Assembly (NCBI GenBank): GCA_023433505.1
Contig: JAEZCO010000073.1
Location: 62,001 to 126,000 of the forward strand
Length of the DNA: 64,000 nucleotides
Direction: 5' to 3'
From: Bacillota bacterium
GTDB taxonomy: Bacteria > Bacillota > Clostridia > Acetivibrionales > DTU013
This document shows, in pieces, positions 1 to 9,346 of the stretch. The notes below the pieces were generated by a model, which was not told the origin of the DNA, did no database searches, and was given only the letters and a program-made list of their open reading frames with translations. The number at the start of each line of letters is the position of its first letter. Positions within the stretch are counted from its first letter, which is position 1. Made by a program: the position numbers and the translations under genes.

Positions 1-9
1 GCTGCCATA

Positions 10-858
10 ATGACGGTCTTTGTAGACTCAAGCCTGTTGGCTGAATACTTGCTGGCCTTATTTTTCAGCTTATGCATGTTCATGTTGACAAAAAAGGCAT
101 TTAGCCGTATAGATGCGCTGGCACATGAAGTTGACATTCTAAGAGAAAAGAATGACATCCTGTACAAAAGAATCGACATCGGCGCGGATTATGAGAATCA
201 GTTGAGATACCTTTCCCAGATGGAGGAGCGGAACAGTCTGGCACAAAAAATCCATGACAAGGTGGGGCACGCAATTGCCGGAAGCCTTATACAGCTGGAA
301 GCGGCAACGGTGATTATTGGAAGCGACAGGCCAAAAGCGGAGGAGATCGTAAGGAATGTCATCAATGTGCTGAAGGACGGGATGGAAAGCATCCGGTCAA
401 CGCTTAGAAATATCAAGCCTGCCGCCGAGCAGCTGGGAATAAACCGGCTGAAGGTTTTGCTGGACGAATTCTCTCTGAACGGCAGTATCAAGGCTTCCTT
501 AAGCTATTTAGGAATGATGTCGGTAATCTCCCATCTTCAATGGAAAATCATCACCGAAAATGTAAAGGAAGCTCTTACAAATACGCTGAAATATTCTTCT
601 GCCACTGCCGTAAAAGTAAATCTTGAAGTCCTGAACAAGCTGGTGCGGGTGGAAATCAAGGATAATGGCGCCGGTGCGTTTTCCATTAAAAAGGGCCTGG
701 GCTTGAGAGGCATCGAGGAAAGGACCGAAAATGCAGGAGGAAAGGTGATCATTGACGGTTCGAAAGGATTCTCCATCATCATGCTGCTGCCTATTACCAA
801 TGACAATATTCTGGATGTAAAAGAGGTTTCCAATGAAAATAAAGGTTCTCATTGCTGA
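10..858 (+). CDS. Sensor histidine kinase, NarL/LiaS type (5' end possibly cut)
   Basis: Membrane-bound sensor kinase that would phosphorylate the response regulator encoded next to it. One membrane segment lies at about residues 9-26, then a coiled coil (about 33-72). The HisKA_3 H-box follows, with the phosphorylated His at about residue 82 (KIHDKVGHAIAG). The ATPase domain shows the N-box (ENVKEALTNTLKYS) and G-boxes (DNGAGAF, GLGLRGIEERTENAGG). The frame is open to base 1, and these kinases usually have more membrane helices, so the true start may lie upstream; ATG 10 is only the first one visible. It overlaps the regulator by 26 bp. The signal is unknown; the ABC exporter downstream suggests an envelope-stress or antimicrobial response. 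Confidence 0.88.
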   Translation: MTVFVDSSLLAEYLLALFFSLCMFMLTKKAFSRIDALAHEVDILREKNDILYKRIDIGADYENQLRYLSQMEERNSLAQKIHDKVGHAIAGSLIQLEAATVIIGSDRPKAEEIVRNVINVLKDGMESIRSTLRNIKPAAEQLGINRLKVLLDEFSLNGSIKASLSYLGMMSVISHLQWKIITENVKEALTNTLKYSSATAVKVNLEVLNKLVRVEIKDNGAGAFSIKKGLGLRGIEERTENAGGKVIIDGSKGFSIIMLLPITNDNILDVKEVSNENKGSHC

Positions 859-1468
859 TGACGACGCATTGATCAGGGAAGGGCTGAAAATAATACTTGA
901 AGCGGATGGCCGATTTGAGATAGGGGCTTGTGTGGAAAATGGGCTTCAGGCAGTGCAGGGGTGTATGGACGGAAAGGCGGATGTGGCGCTGCTGGACGTG
1001 AGGATGCCGGTAATGGACGGGCTTCAGGCAGCCAGGGAAATATCCGGCAGGACTGCAGCCAAAGTCCTGATCCTGACAACCTTTGACGATGATGAATTTA
1101 TTTTCAATGCATTGAAAAACGGAGCCAAAGGGTATCTTCTGAAAAACAGCCCCCCGGCAAGGATTATGGACGCAGTCAAAATGGTCTATGACGGCGGTAC
1201 CGTCCTGCAGGATGTGGCAATGGATAAAATCCGGGAAGGGCTGACCGGCCAAAAAAAGGCGGATATTCCATCCGGTCTTTTCACCGACAGGGAGCTGGAC
1301 ATCATAAAGCTGATTTCAAAAGGTCTCTCCAACAGGGAGATTGCCGGAGAGCTTTTCATGTCCGAAGGGACCGTCAAGAATTATATTTCGGCAATCCTCG
1401 ATAAAACCGGCCTGGAGCACCGCACCCAGATCGCAATCTATTACCTGACGGGAGTGTCAGGCAATTAA
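833..1468 (+). CDS. Response regulator, NarL/LuxR family
   Basis: Two-domain DNA-binding regulator. The receiver domain has the acidic pair near residues 9-11 (ADDDA), the phosphorylated Asp55 in LLDVRMP, the Thr in LTTFDDD and Lys in GYLLK. The C-terminal GerE helix-turn-helix is clear (FTDRELDIIKLISKGLSNREIA, then SEGTVKNYISAIL). The gene starts inside the kinase gene, as is common for LiaRS and DesKR pairs. Probable targets are its own operon and the ABC exporter 412 bp downstream, but no binding site was identified. The family is certain; the regulon is inferred. Confidence 0.93.
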   Translation: MKIKVLIADDDALIREGLKIILEADGRFEIGACVENGLQAVQGCMDGKADVALLDVRMPVMDGLQAAREISGRTAAKVLILTTFDDDEFIFNALKNGAKGYLLKNSPPARIMDAVKMVYDGGTVLQDVAMDKIREGLTGQKKADIPSGLFTDRELDIIKLISKGLSNREIAGELFMSEGTVKNYISAILDKTGLEHRTQIAIYYLTGVSGN

Positions 1469-1494
1469 ATGTGCTTTCTGTAAGGGGTGAACAA

Positions 1495-1548
1495 CGCCAC
1501 GTTTAGGCGTGGCGCACGAAGTGCAGCGTAGGGCGAATTCATTTCGCC
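1495..1548. repeat. Two intergenic hairpins, REP-like
   Basis: The intergenic stretch 1469-1880 holds no gene. Its first part has a 7-bp perfect stem CGCCACG/CGTGGCG around TTTAGG (1495-1514) and a second hairpin GGCGAA/TTCGCC around TTCAT (1532-1548). The second resembles short palindromic repeats scattered in many Firmicute genomes. The first could help end the kinase/regulator transcript, but no T-run follows it. Further on are a weak ATGGG/CCCAT hairpin (about 1563-1577) and the modular repeat listed separately. Confidence 0.55.
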
Positions 1549-1660
1549 TGCAGCGACGGGGTATGGGGCATGTCCCATTGGAAATTGAAGATAAACATTA
1601 CTTTAGTCATATAAGAAGGTGACCTTTTGTACTTACAGGGGTTGCCTTTTTATATTATTG

Positions 1661-1792
1661 TATTGGTATGAAAAGTAATCTAGTGCAGGGGCGACCACTG
1701 GTCGGCCACCCCAGAAGGACTTTGGATGGCGATCAATGATCGCCGTTACATCTTTTCATTCTCATGTGTGCCACTTTGTGGCATAGGTATTG
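1661..1792. repeat. Modular palindromic repeat, copy A (order X-Y-Z)
   Basis: This shares about 130 bp with 13592-13730, but the blocks are in a different order. X is TATTGGTATGAAAAG. Y carries the imperfect palindrome around GCGACCACTGGTCGGCC. Z carries the perfect palindrome GGCGATCAATGATCGCC and a second stem TGCCAC/GTGGCA. This copy runs X-Y-Z and ends in a partial X (GGTATTG). The CTTTTCAT in Z can pair with ATGAAAAG in X, so the whole unit can fold. It is non-coding and lies 88 bp upstream of the ABC exporter. It looks like a MITE- or REP-type dispersed element. Confidence 0.7.
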
Positions 1793-1880
1793 TGAGGAAA
1801 TGGTAACAAAATAAGAAGGGGAGAGTCCTTGCAGCAGACCTTCAAGGGGTGTCCCCGACGATAGAAGGAGATGATTATTT

Positions 1881-2819
1881 ATGAGTATTTTGAGAATAGA
1901 AGGGGTTACAAAAAGATTCGGTGACATCGTAGCGGTAGACAACGTAACGCTTTCATTAGACGCCGGGGAAATTTTCGGCCTGCTGGGGCCTAACGGCGCA
2001 GGCAAAAGCACAGCCATCAACATGGTGACGGGCCTTCTATCCATGGATAAAGGAAAGATTTATTTACTGGATATGGATATAAAGAAGCACTCCATGGAAG
2101 CCAAACGGAATACGGGAATCGTTCCGCAGGATATTGCCATCTATGAAGACCTTACCAGCCTTGAAAATGTAAAATTCTTTGCAAGTCTGTATGGCTTGAA
2201 AGGCAGCGAGCTTACCGCAGCGGCGGAGGAAGCGCTGGCCTTTACAGGCCTAAGCGATAAAGCCAGAGCTTATCCCAAAGGCTTTTCCGGAGGTATGAAA
2301 AGAAGGCTTAATATCGCCTGTGCAATAGCCCACAAACCCAAGCTGATTATCATGGACGAACCGACGGTGGGGATCGACCCGCAATCCAGGAACCACATCC
2401 TTCAGTCGGTGAAAAGGCTGAATGAAATGGGTTGTACCATCATCTATACCAGCCATTACATGGAGGAAGTGGAGGAAATCTGCACAAGGATCGCCATCAT
2501 GGACCATGGAAAGATCATATCCCAGGGGACGCGGGAGGAATTGAAGGCCTTGATTACCGATTCCAATGTAGTCTGGATAACTGCCGCCGACCATGTTTCC
2601 AGGGTAAGTGAAGATAAAATCAGGGAGATACCGGGTGTTCAGACGCTGGAGATCGAAGAGAACACTGTAAAGATCAGCAGCGCCAGGGAAGTCAGCAACC
2701 TGGACAGGATCATCCTTTATTTCACCTCCAACGGTATTTCCATAAAAAGCGTTGAAAGCAAAGTGCCGGACCTGGAAACGGTATTCCTCTCCCTAACGGG
2801 AAGAAGACTCAGGGATTAG
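1881..2819 (+). CDS. ABC transporter ATP-binding protein (drug/lipid exporter type)
   Basis: Cytoplasmic ATPase that powers the two permeases encoded directly downstream. Walker A is GPNGAGKST (about 36-44), the signature is FSGGMKRRLN, Walker B is LIIMDEPTVGID, and the H-loop lies in YTSHYMEEVEE. At 312 residues it has the usual CcmA/YhaQ-type length, with a C-terminal extension after the nucleotide-binding domain. The start is supported by GAAGGAG about 9 bp upstream. The gap to the first permease is 12 bp. The substrate cannot be read from sequence; two-component-linked exporters of this type often confer resistance to peptides or antibiotics. Confidence 0.93.
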   Translation: MSILRIEGVTKRFGDIVAVDNVTLSLDAGEIFGLLGPNGAGKSTAINMVTGLLSMDKGKIYLLDMDIKKHSMEAKRNTGIVPQDIAIYEDLTSLENVKFFASLYGLKGSELTAAAEEALAFTGLSDKARAYPKGFSGGMKRRLNIACAIAHKPKLIIMDEPTVGIDPQSRNHILQSVKRLNEMGCTIIYTSHYMEEVEEICTRIAIMDHGKIISQGTREELKALITDSNVVWITAADHVSRVSEDKIREIPGVQTLEIEENTVKISSAREVSNLDRIILYFTSNGISIKSVESKVPDLETVFLSLTGRRLRD

Positions 2820-2831
2820 GAGGTGTGACGG

Positions 2832-3953
2832 ATGAATATATTGAATATCATATGGAAGGAATTCAGGCAGAATATCCGCAATTGGAAAGCCAATTCCATG
2901 ATGGTCCTCTTCCCCATCGTCCTGATCATTATCCTTGGAACAGCCCTGTCAGGCGCTTTCGACAGTTCCATCAAACTAAGCGATACCAGGGTTTTATACA
3001 CACTGGAGAATGGAAACGGACTGTCGCAGTATTTTAAAGAGTTTACTGCCCAGGGGAAGGAATTAGGCATCCAGTTTGAAGAAACCTCGGATGTGGATAA
3101 AGGGATCAAGAGCATTCAAGATGTAACATATTCGTGCTTCATATTGTTCGAAAAGGACTCCGGCAAGGTCCGGCTATACAAAAATGCCCGGTACAATTTT
3201 GAGGCGGACTTTGTCGAAGGCTATGTGGATGCATTTATCCAGAAGTACAATGCATTTGCGGAGATTGCCCGGACTAACCCGGCAGCGCTAGGGAAAGCTA
3301 TGGCGGAAACCGGCAAGGAATATGCCAGGATCATGTCTCTGGATACAAAAAGACAGCCCAGTTCCATCGACTATTACGGTATAACCATGCTTACACTGAT
3401 CCTCATGTATGCATCACTCACAGGCTTGTGGGGGATCAAGAGCGAGCAGAACATGAAAACGGGAAACAGGATACTGTGCAGCCCTGTCCGCAAATATGAG
3501 ATTCTCACTGGAAAAGTTATTGGGGGAATCCTTGTAACCATTGTCCAGGCAATTGTTATAATAATATTCAGCAAATACGTGATGAAAGCAAACTGGGGCT
3601 CGGATATACCAACAATTATGGCACTGGTCCTTGCAGAATCAATAATGACCATCAGCATGGGTACCGGCGTCGCATACCTCATCTCAAATGAAGGAGCGGC
3701 ATCAGGAATATTGTACACCCTTGTACCTGTCATTGTCTTGTTTGGAGGCGGATATACCCCGCTGTCTACAATGGGAGAAACTATGAAAAAGCTGTCTGTT
3801 ATTTCACCTGTCCGGTGGATGAATGATGCTTTGTTCAGAGTAATTTACGATAATGATTACTCACGGGTGGCAATTGCCATTCTAATTAATGTCGCAATCG
3901 CTGTTGTATTCATAATGGCAGCAGCCATGCTATCCAGAAAGGAGGCTGCATGA
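2832..3953 (+). CDS. ABC-2 type transporter permease
   Basis: Membrane subunit of the exporter. It has one N-terminal membrane helix (about 25-43, VLFPIVLIIILGTALSGAF), a long extracytoplasmic domain (about 50-180) and then five or six C-terminal helices from about residue 183. This is the ABC2_membrane_3 layout. The start has AGGAGGTG with good spacing. Its last 4 bp overlap the next gene (ATGA), so the two permeases are translationally coupled and probably form a heterodimer with the ATPase. Confidence 0.9.
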   Translation: MNILNIIWKEFRQNIRNWKANSMMVLFPIVLIIILGTALSGAFDSSIKLSDTRVLYTLENGNGLSQYFKEFTAQGKELGIQFEETSDVDKGIKSIQDVTYSCFILFEKDSGKVRLYKNARYNFEADFVEGYVDAFIQKYNAFAEIARTNPAALGKAMAETGKEYARIMSLDTKRQPSSIDYYGITMLTLILMYASLTGLWGIKSEQNMKTGNRILCSPVRKYEILTGKVIGGILVTIVQAIVIIIFSKYVMKANWGSDIPTIMALVLAESIMTISMGTGVAYLISNEGAASGILYTLVPVIVLFGGGYTPLSTMGETMKKLSVISPVRWMNDALFRVIYDNDYSRVAIAILINVAIAVVFIMAAAMLSRKEAA

Positions 3954-5101
3954 ATATGAAAAATATCCGGATTCTTATACAGAATACATTGAGGGTAACT
4001 TTCAGAAAAAAGAGCAACTATATTATTTATTTGCTGCTTCCCATCGTGGGAGTGTTAATGTCTTTGCTCATATACAACGGTGAAAGCGCGAGGCAGGTAA
4101 ATATCGCCATGGTAGACAAGGATACAGGCAGATTATCCGCCGATCTTGTCAAGGAGATGAAGGAGAGGGACAGCTTCAAAATTCATACGGTCAGCGAAAG
4201 TGAAATAAGAGAGGGCTTGCTGAACAGGGAATACGATGCTGCAATCGTTATCCCAAAGGGCTTCGAGCTTGGCGCATATGAGGGCAAAATCCCTGAAATA
4301 GAGCTGGTGTCGCTGAAAGGCCAGGAAAGCACTGCATGGATCAAGAATATAATAAATCTTTATTCACAAAACCTATCGTCTTTATATATCGCTTCAAACA
4401 ACGATAGGAATACTTTTGATAAAATGTACGGAAATTACAAGAAGGGCTCGCTGAAAATGTCCGTTGAGGAATTAAAGGACATTAAAACCAGCCAGAGTAG
4501 GACGGTATCCAGCATGGGCTTTCTGATAATGTTTATGATGTTGGGTACAAGCTTCACGACGCAATTTATTCTGAATGAAAAAAGGTCACGGACCTATTCC
4601 AGAATCTGTTCGGCACCTGTAAGATTCAGGGAGTATATCGCTGCAAATACACTGACAAGTCTCATTATTGTAAGCCTGCAAATCGTAATGATTCAGCTTG
4701 TGATAAAATATATCTTTAGAATGGAGACTTTTGTGCCTGCCGTATGGATGTTCCTGATACTCTTCCTTTTCGGATTGGTGGCAATTGGCATTAACATGCT
4801 TATCACCGCCTTTTCCGGTTCTTCCTACATGGCCAGCACCATAGCTACATTGATAATGACTCCCACCTGCATGCTGGGCGGATGCTTCTGGCAGGTAGAA
4901 TCCATGCCTGAGGTGATGAGGAAAATCGCCTTTTTCATGCCGCAATGGTGGACTCTTGACGCCATTAAGAAGATGCAGACCGGCAGCAGCTTTGAGGCGA
5001 TAGGCATGCATCTGGTGATTCTTGCGGCTTTTGCAGCTGCCTTACTGCTGATAGCTATTTACAGATTCTCCAGGACGAATGCAGTACAGAAATTTGTATA
5101 G
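3950..5101 (+). CDS. ABC-2 type transporter permease, second subunit
   Basis: Second membrane subunit, with the same architecture as the preceding gene: an N-terminal helix at about residues 21-40, an extracytoplasmic domain to about residue 180, then a six-helix bundle (LIMFMMLGTSFTTQF onward) and a conserved C-terminal LGGCFW/MPQWW region. It begins inside the stop region of the first permease (ATGA overlap), with GGAGGC upstream. An alternative in-frame ATG lies two codons later. Transcription probably ends at the hairpin at 5152-5189. The sequence shows the family but not the substrate. Confidence 0.9.
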   Translation: MNMKNIRILIQNTLRVTFRKKSNYIIYLLLPIVGVLMSLLIYNGESARQVNIAMVDKDTGRLSADLVKEMKERDSFKIHTVSESEIREGLLNREYDAAIVIPKGFELGAYEGKIPEIELVSLKGQESTAWIKNIINLYSQNLSSLYIASNNDRNTFDKMYGNYKKGSLKMSVEELKDIKTSQSRTVSSMGFLIMFMMLGTSFTTQFILNEKRSRTYSRICSAPVRFREYIAANTLTSLIIVSLQIVMIQLVIKYIFRMETFVPAVWMFLILFLFGLVAIGINMLITAFSGSSYMASTIATLIMTPTCMLGGCFWQVESMPEVMRKIAFFMPQWWTLDAIKKMQTGSSFEAIGMHLVILAAFAAALLLIAIYRFSRTNAVQKFV

Positions 5102-5151
5102 GACAGTGGGTGTAGCAGGCAGCATAGTAACTCTTTAATTATATCCATGAG

Positions 5152-5189
5152 ATTGCCGCGTCGCAGGTCCAATTCTACGGCGCGGCAAT
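5152..5189. terminator. Bidirectional intrinsic terminator
   Basis: A 9-bp perfect inverted repeat (ATTGCCGCG at 5152-5160, CGCGGCAAT at 5181-5189) sits between two convergent genes. A T-rich tract follows on the plus strand and A-rich sequence precedes it. It directly abuts the stop codon of the SNF2 gene, so it can serve both the ABC exporter operon and the helicase gene. Confidence 0.75.
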
Positions 5190-5190
5190 T

Positions 5191-8100
5191 TTATTCAAAC
5201 AGTGCACGCAGGTCTTCCTGAGTCATCTTTGTAAGAAGGGTCTCACCGGGTTGTATGACTGCGTCGATGAGTTCGCGTTTTTTGTCCTGCAGCTTGAGAA
5301 TCTTTTCTTCAATGGTCCCAATGGAGACCAGCTTCATTACATGTACCGACTTTTTCTGACCTATCCGGTAGCTCCTGTCGGTGGCTTGATCCTCAACAGC
5401 CGGATTCCACCAGGGGTCATAGTGGATGACCGTATCCGCTCCGGTCAGGTTCAGGCCTGTTCCGCCTGCTTTCAGCGACAGCAGGAACACCTTTCCCACG
5501 CCCTCGTTAAAGGAATTGACGAGAAAGCCTCTTTCCTCGGAAGGGGTGCTGCCGTCAAGATATAGGCACTCCAACCCTTCAGGCGCCAGTCTGCGGCGTA
5601 TTAGCTGGAGCATGCCCGTAAACTGGGAAAAAAGAAGTATTCTGTGCCCGCTGTCTACGGCATCGTGAATTATTTCGTCCAGGAGCTGCAGCTTACCGCT
5701 CTCTCCGTCGTAATCGTCAATAAAGAGGCTGGGATGGCAGCAAATCTGCCTTAATCGGGTCAAGCCCGCCAATATTTTAATCTGGCTTCTTTCGAAGCCC
5801 TTTTCTTCAATCTCTCTGTCAATTTCTCCTTTGATCTGCTGCAGATAGGCCATGTATATCTTTTTCTGCTCGTCCGTCATTTCAGCCAGGAGGGTATGCT
5901 CTATTTTTTCGGGCAGCTCCTCCAGGACATCTCTTTTCAGCCGCCTCAGTGTAAAAGGCTTTATCTGCTTGCTTAGCTCCTGCAGTACTTCGTAGCCTTC
6001 CTCGCCGGAAGCGGGAACTTCAAATTTTGCTTCAAAGCTCCGGTATGAATAAAGATATCCGGGAAGTGCAAAATCAAAGATGGACCAGAGCTCGGTAAGA
6101 TTGTTTTCCATCGGAGTGCCGGTCAGGGCAAACCTTTTTTCAGCGCGGATGAGCTTGGCTGCCTTTGCATTTTGGGAATCCGGATTCTTAATGTGCTGGG
6201 CTTCATCCAGGATGCAGTAACGGAAGTCCGTAGTGGCATAGTCATCGATATCTCTGCGGATCAGGGGATAGGAAGTGATGATAACATCATGATTGCCTGC
6301 TTCGCCTATCAGCCTTGTCCTTTCTTCCTTATTTCCGATAATTACGGAATAGGACAGCCCGGGCGCGAACTTGTCAAGCTCCGCACACCAGTTGAATACC
6401 AGGGAGGTGGGCACTACTACCAGGGATGGACGCCGCCCGTATTCGTTCCTGGCGGAAAGCAGGAAAGCAATGATCTGGATGGTCTTCCCCAGGCCCATAT
6501 CATCTGCCAGGATTCCTCCCAGCCTGTAATGGTCCAGCGTTTTAAGCCATTTGAATCCGAACTTCTGGTAGTCCCGCAAGGTGCCTTTCAGATCCCGCGG
6601 TATTTCGAATTCCATATCCTCGGGCTCTTTGATATTCTGCACAAACTCTTTGAAGGAATGGTTCCTCTCGATGTTGTGGATGCCCGCATCCCGGATGCTC
6701 TGGTCCAGATAGAGGGCCCGGTATTTGGGAATCTCAAGATACTCCTTCTGCAGGTCCTCGGCAGTTATTTCCATATGGTTCATCAAACCGTCCAACTGGC
6801 TCAATTCTCTGGATTGCAGGTTTAGGAAGCTTCCGTTTTTAAGCTGGAAATATTTCTTCTTTCGGATCAGGGAAGCCATGATCTCCGACAGCTCCGAGCG
6901 GTCGATATCCTCGGCGGTGAAGCTGAATTCCAGCATATCTGTTTGGTTGTTCAGCTTGAACCGGGCGGAAAAAGTCAGGGAGGATTTCAGCCGGATGCTT
7001 TTCAAATCCCCGGAATAAAAGACAGCGGCTTGCTCCTGGAGCTTTGGCACCAGTTGGAAGACGAATTCGTAGATGTTGTCTTCTCCCGACAAGTGTACCC
7101 GGCCATCCTTCACCTTGAAATCGGTGGAAGCGAGAATGTCCAGGATGGCTTCCTCTCTGGCGATATCTCTTATTAAAAGCTTATCGGACTGGACCTCCGG
7201 CTTTTCCAGATTCATGAAGGGGTTAATGACCCTTTCGCCGTAGATGAATTTTACGTCGGCAGTGATATCCTTACCGCTCCGGTCCAGATATATTTCCGCT
7301 TCCAGGGGAAGCTTTTCAATCATTGACTGAACCTGTTCGCTGATTACAAGCTTCCCGGCTTTCTCAGCGAAAGGCAGTATTTCTGAAACGAACCGTTCCT
7401 TATCCTCCGCAATAAACCTGAGCTTTCTGCCTTTTTGATATACCATGGCCATATAAAAGGGTTTCAAATATTCCTGCTGCTGCTTCGAAATCCTGTGGAT
7501 GGCAGCTCCGGCATAAAAATATTCGCCGTCCGCAGTCATGGGAAACATCGTTCCTTCAAAATCAATATTCAACAGCAGGTCCGTGCCTTCCCGGGATAAC
7601 AGAAATTCTACGGGGACGTCCTCATGCAGGATATTCAATGCGTCGTGCTCGTTCTCATAAATCCGGGCCTTAAAAGGCCTGTCGCTGTATAGCTTGAAAA
7701 AACGCTTCAGAGTGGTATCCGCCAGAAAAACGTACCTGTCCCTGAAAACGCTGGCGCTGCTGCCACCTGGCGTTATGCTGTCCGTAAGCTTTTCTGTTTC
7801 ATAGAGCTCCTTCAGCAGGTTTATCAACGGCAGGTCCGATTCTTCAAATTCATGCTTTGACGGCGAATAAGTAAATTTCTTGCTCAGGACCAGCTCTGCA
7901 TTATTTATCATGCACTCCAGCAATTTTCTTACATCCTTTACAACATAGAGCTTATCCTGGCCGATGCGCAGGCTTACCGACGGGAAGCCGGTCTTGTTTA
8001 AGGCGCCTCCCTTTTCAAGCTGAAAGTTCACTTCCAGCCGTATTGCGGAGGAAAGAATGGACTGCCGTGTATTAAAAAAGGAGAAAATCTGCCTTGCAGC

Positions 8101-8424
8101 CTGCCGGAACTTCAGCTCCTTGAAGAAGCCCTGCCGGTCCTTCTCCTCGATGAGCAGCAGAACCGAAACAATATGCTTGCAACAGCCCCACGTCCCGTTA
8201 TCATAGGCCGGACAGGTGCAGCTTGTTTTGTCAAGCCTGCCAACAGGATCGAAGGAGAGATGGATGTTGTAAAGCTTTGTGCCCAAAACCGAGGCATTGA
8301 AGGTCAGCTTCTCCTGATTGAACTGGACGGATTTGATCCGCCGGTTCCGGAAATATTCCCTTCCTTTATTGTAACTGGCCATGGAGGCTCTCTGGATAAT
8401 TGCCTCCGGGGTTATGTCAAACAT
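5191..8424 (-). CDS. SNF2-family helicase with SWIM zinc finger
   Basis: Large (1077-residue) DNA-stimulated ATPase of the bacterial SNF2/RapA-like group. The N-terminus carries a SWIM zinc-binding motif (CTCPAYDNGTWGCCKH, CxC...CxH) at about residues 59-74, followed by a long bacterial SNF2-associated region. The helicase core has motif I (DDMGLGKT), motif II (DEAQ), motif III (LTGTPMENN), and the C-terminal helicase motifs SLKAGGTGLNL and DRSYRIGQ. Such proteins are thought to remodel protein-DNA or polymerase-DNA complexes; the precise role in Clostridia is not established. It appears monocistronic, 71 bp downstream of the membrane protein gene on the same strand. Confidence 0.92.
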   Translation of the reverse strand: MFDITPEAIIQRASMASYNKGREYFRNRRIKSVQFNQEKLTFNASVLGTKLYNIHLSFDPVGRLDKTSCTCPAYDNGTWGCCKHIVSVLLLIEEKDRQGFFKELKFRQAARQIFSFFNTRQSILSSAIRLEVNFQLEKGGALNKTGFPSVSLRIGQDKLYVVKDVRKLLECMINNAELVLSKKFTYSPSKHEFEESDLPLINLLKELYETEKLTDSITPGGSSASVFRDRYVFLADTTLKRFFKLYSDRPFKARIYENEHDALNILHEDVPVEFLLSREGTDLLLNIDFEGTMFPMTADGEYFYAGAAIHRISKQQQEYLKPFYMAMVYQKGRKLRFIAEDKERFVSEILPFAEKAGKLVISEQVQSMIEKLPLEAEIYLDRSGKDITADVKFIYGERVINPFMNLEKPEVQSDKLLIRDIAREEAILDILASTDFKVKDGRVHLSGEDNIYEFVFQLVPKLQEQAAVFYSGDLKSIRLKSSLTFSARFKLNNQTDMLEFSFTAEDIDRSELSEIMASLIRKKKYFQLKNGSFLNLQSRELSQLDGLMNHMEITAEDLQKEYLEIPKYRALYLDQSIRDAGIHNIERNHSFKEFVQNIKEPEDMEFEIPRDLKGTLRDYQKFGFKWLKTLDHYRLGGILADDMGLGKTIQIIAFLLSARNEYGRRPSLVVVPTSLVFNWCAELDKFAPGLSYSVIIGNKEERTRLIGEAGNHDVIITSYPLIRRDIDDYATTDFRYCILDEAQHIKNPDSQNAKAAKLIRAEKRFALTGTPMENNLTELWSIFDFALPGYLYSYRSFEAKFEVPASGEEGYEVLQELSKQIKPFTLRRLKRDVLEELPEKIEHTLLAEMTDEQKKIYMAYLQQIKGEIDREIEEKGFERSQIKILAGLTRLRQICCHPSLFIDDYDGESGKLQLLDEIIHDAVDSGHRILLFSQFTGMLQLIRRRLAPEGLECLYLDGSTPSEERGFLVNSFNEGVGKVFLLSLKAGGTGLNLTGADTVIHYDPWWNPAVEDQATDRSYRIGQKKSVHVMKLVSIGTIEEKILKLQDKKRELIDAVIQPGETLLTKMTQEDLRALFE

Positions 8425-8495
8425 ATGGTTACTCCCAAAATTTCCAAAGGTTAAAAAATCATATCATTTTATTATATAACATTTCGGGAGTTTAA

Positions 8496-9080
8496 TTAAA
8501 GGGGGGAGGATTTAATTTTATTTTCTTCGGTATTCACCGGACAAGACTTATTCAGGTGCTTGATGACACCCATCGTGATCAGGAAGATAAAGGAGAAGAT
8601 AAAGATATCGCCGATGGAGAAAATCGAATAGCCCAGATCTATGTAGTCCCCAAGGAAAGACAGCCGGGTCGCGGGGCTTCCCAGTGCATGCAGGCCGTCA
8701 TCCAGATTTTTGAAGGTGTCGGGCTTTATATAGCCTGTGATATAGGAAAAGGAAGGAAACACAGGCATCCTGTCTCCGTTGGCCTTTATGACGATATTGT
8801 TCAGCAGGCCGCCCACAGCGATTAAAGCCACGCTGATAAACCCTGCTTTATATAAATTGTATTTTATGATCATGATTGCAAAGATAAAAACGAAAGCGAC
8901 TTTATATGCCGTTGCGTATTTGATGAAAATAAAATTTCCTTGAAAGATGGAGTAGTTCATGTAAAGGTAAAACAAAGCAAAAATCACCAAAAGGTAGGTC
9001 GGCCATTCCTTAAATAGCGGAGCTAGTCTGTATTTTCTTATTTTCGCCACCAAAAGGGTAATTAAAAGTGTTTCAATCAT
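8496..9080 (-). CDS. DUF5317 family membrane protein
   Basis: Small integral membrane protein (194 residues) with five or so hydrophobic helices and a conserved central segment (GDRMPVFPS, then SPATRLSFLGDYIDLGYSIFSIGD). This pattern is typical of DUF5317 proteins, which are common in Clostridia and have no known function. It is upstream of the helicase gene on the same strand, but nothing suggests a shared role. The region 9081-9346 upstream is AT-rich and holds no gene. Confidence 0.75.
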   Translation of the reverse strand: MIETLLITLLVAKIRKYRLAPLFKEWPTYLLVIFALFYLYMNYSIFQGNFIFIKYATAYKVAFVFIFAIMIIKYNLYKAGFISVALIAVGGLLNNIVIKANGDRMPVFPSFSYITGYIKPDTFKNLDDGLHALGSPATRLSFLGDYIDLGYSIFSIGDIFIFSFIFLITMGVIKHLNKSCPVNTEENKIKSSPL

Positions 9081-9346
9081 ATACGTCCAATCGGATTTCT
9101 TCTATAATATTGTATATCTAAACATAATCATACAATTTTTTTACAAAATAGTAAATACAAAAAATTACATTAGCGCACTTATTTAAGCATTTTGTGGCGT
9201 TTCCCCGGAGAAAAGGAGAAATGTACTTTACATGGAAAGGGTCCGGGGATTGGCTTGAGAGTATAGCCTTATTGAATACAATTGCATAATACGACACTTC
9301 CGTATCCGGAATCCTTTCATAACAATTAGCCCTTGCAAGGGAATAT

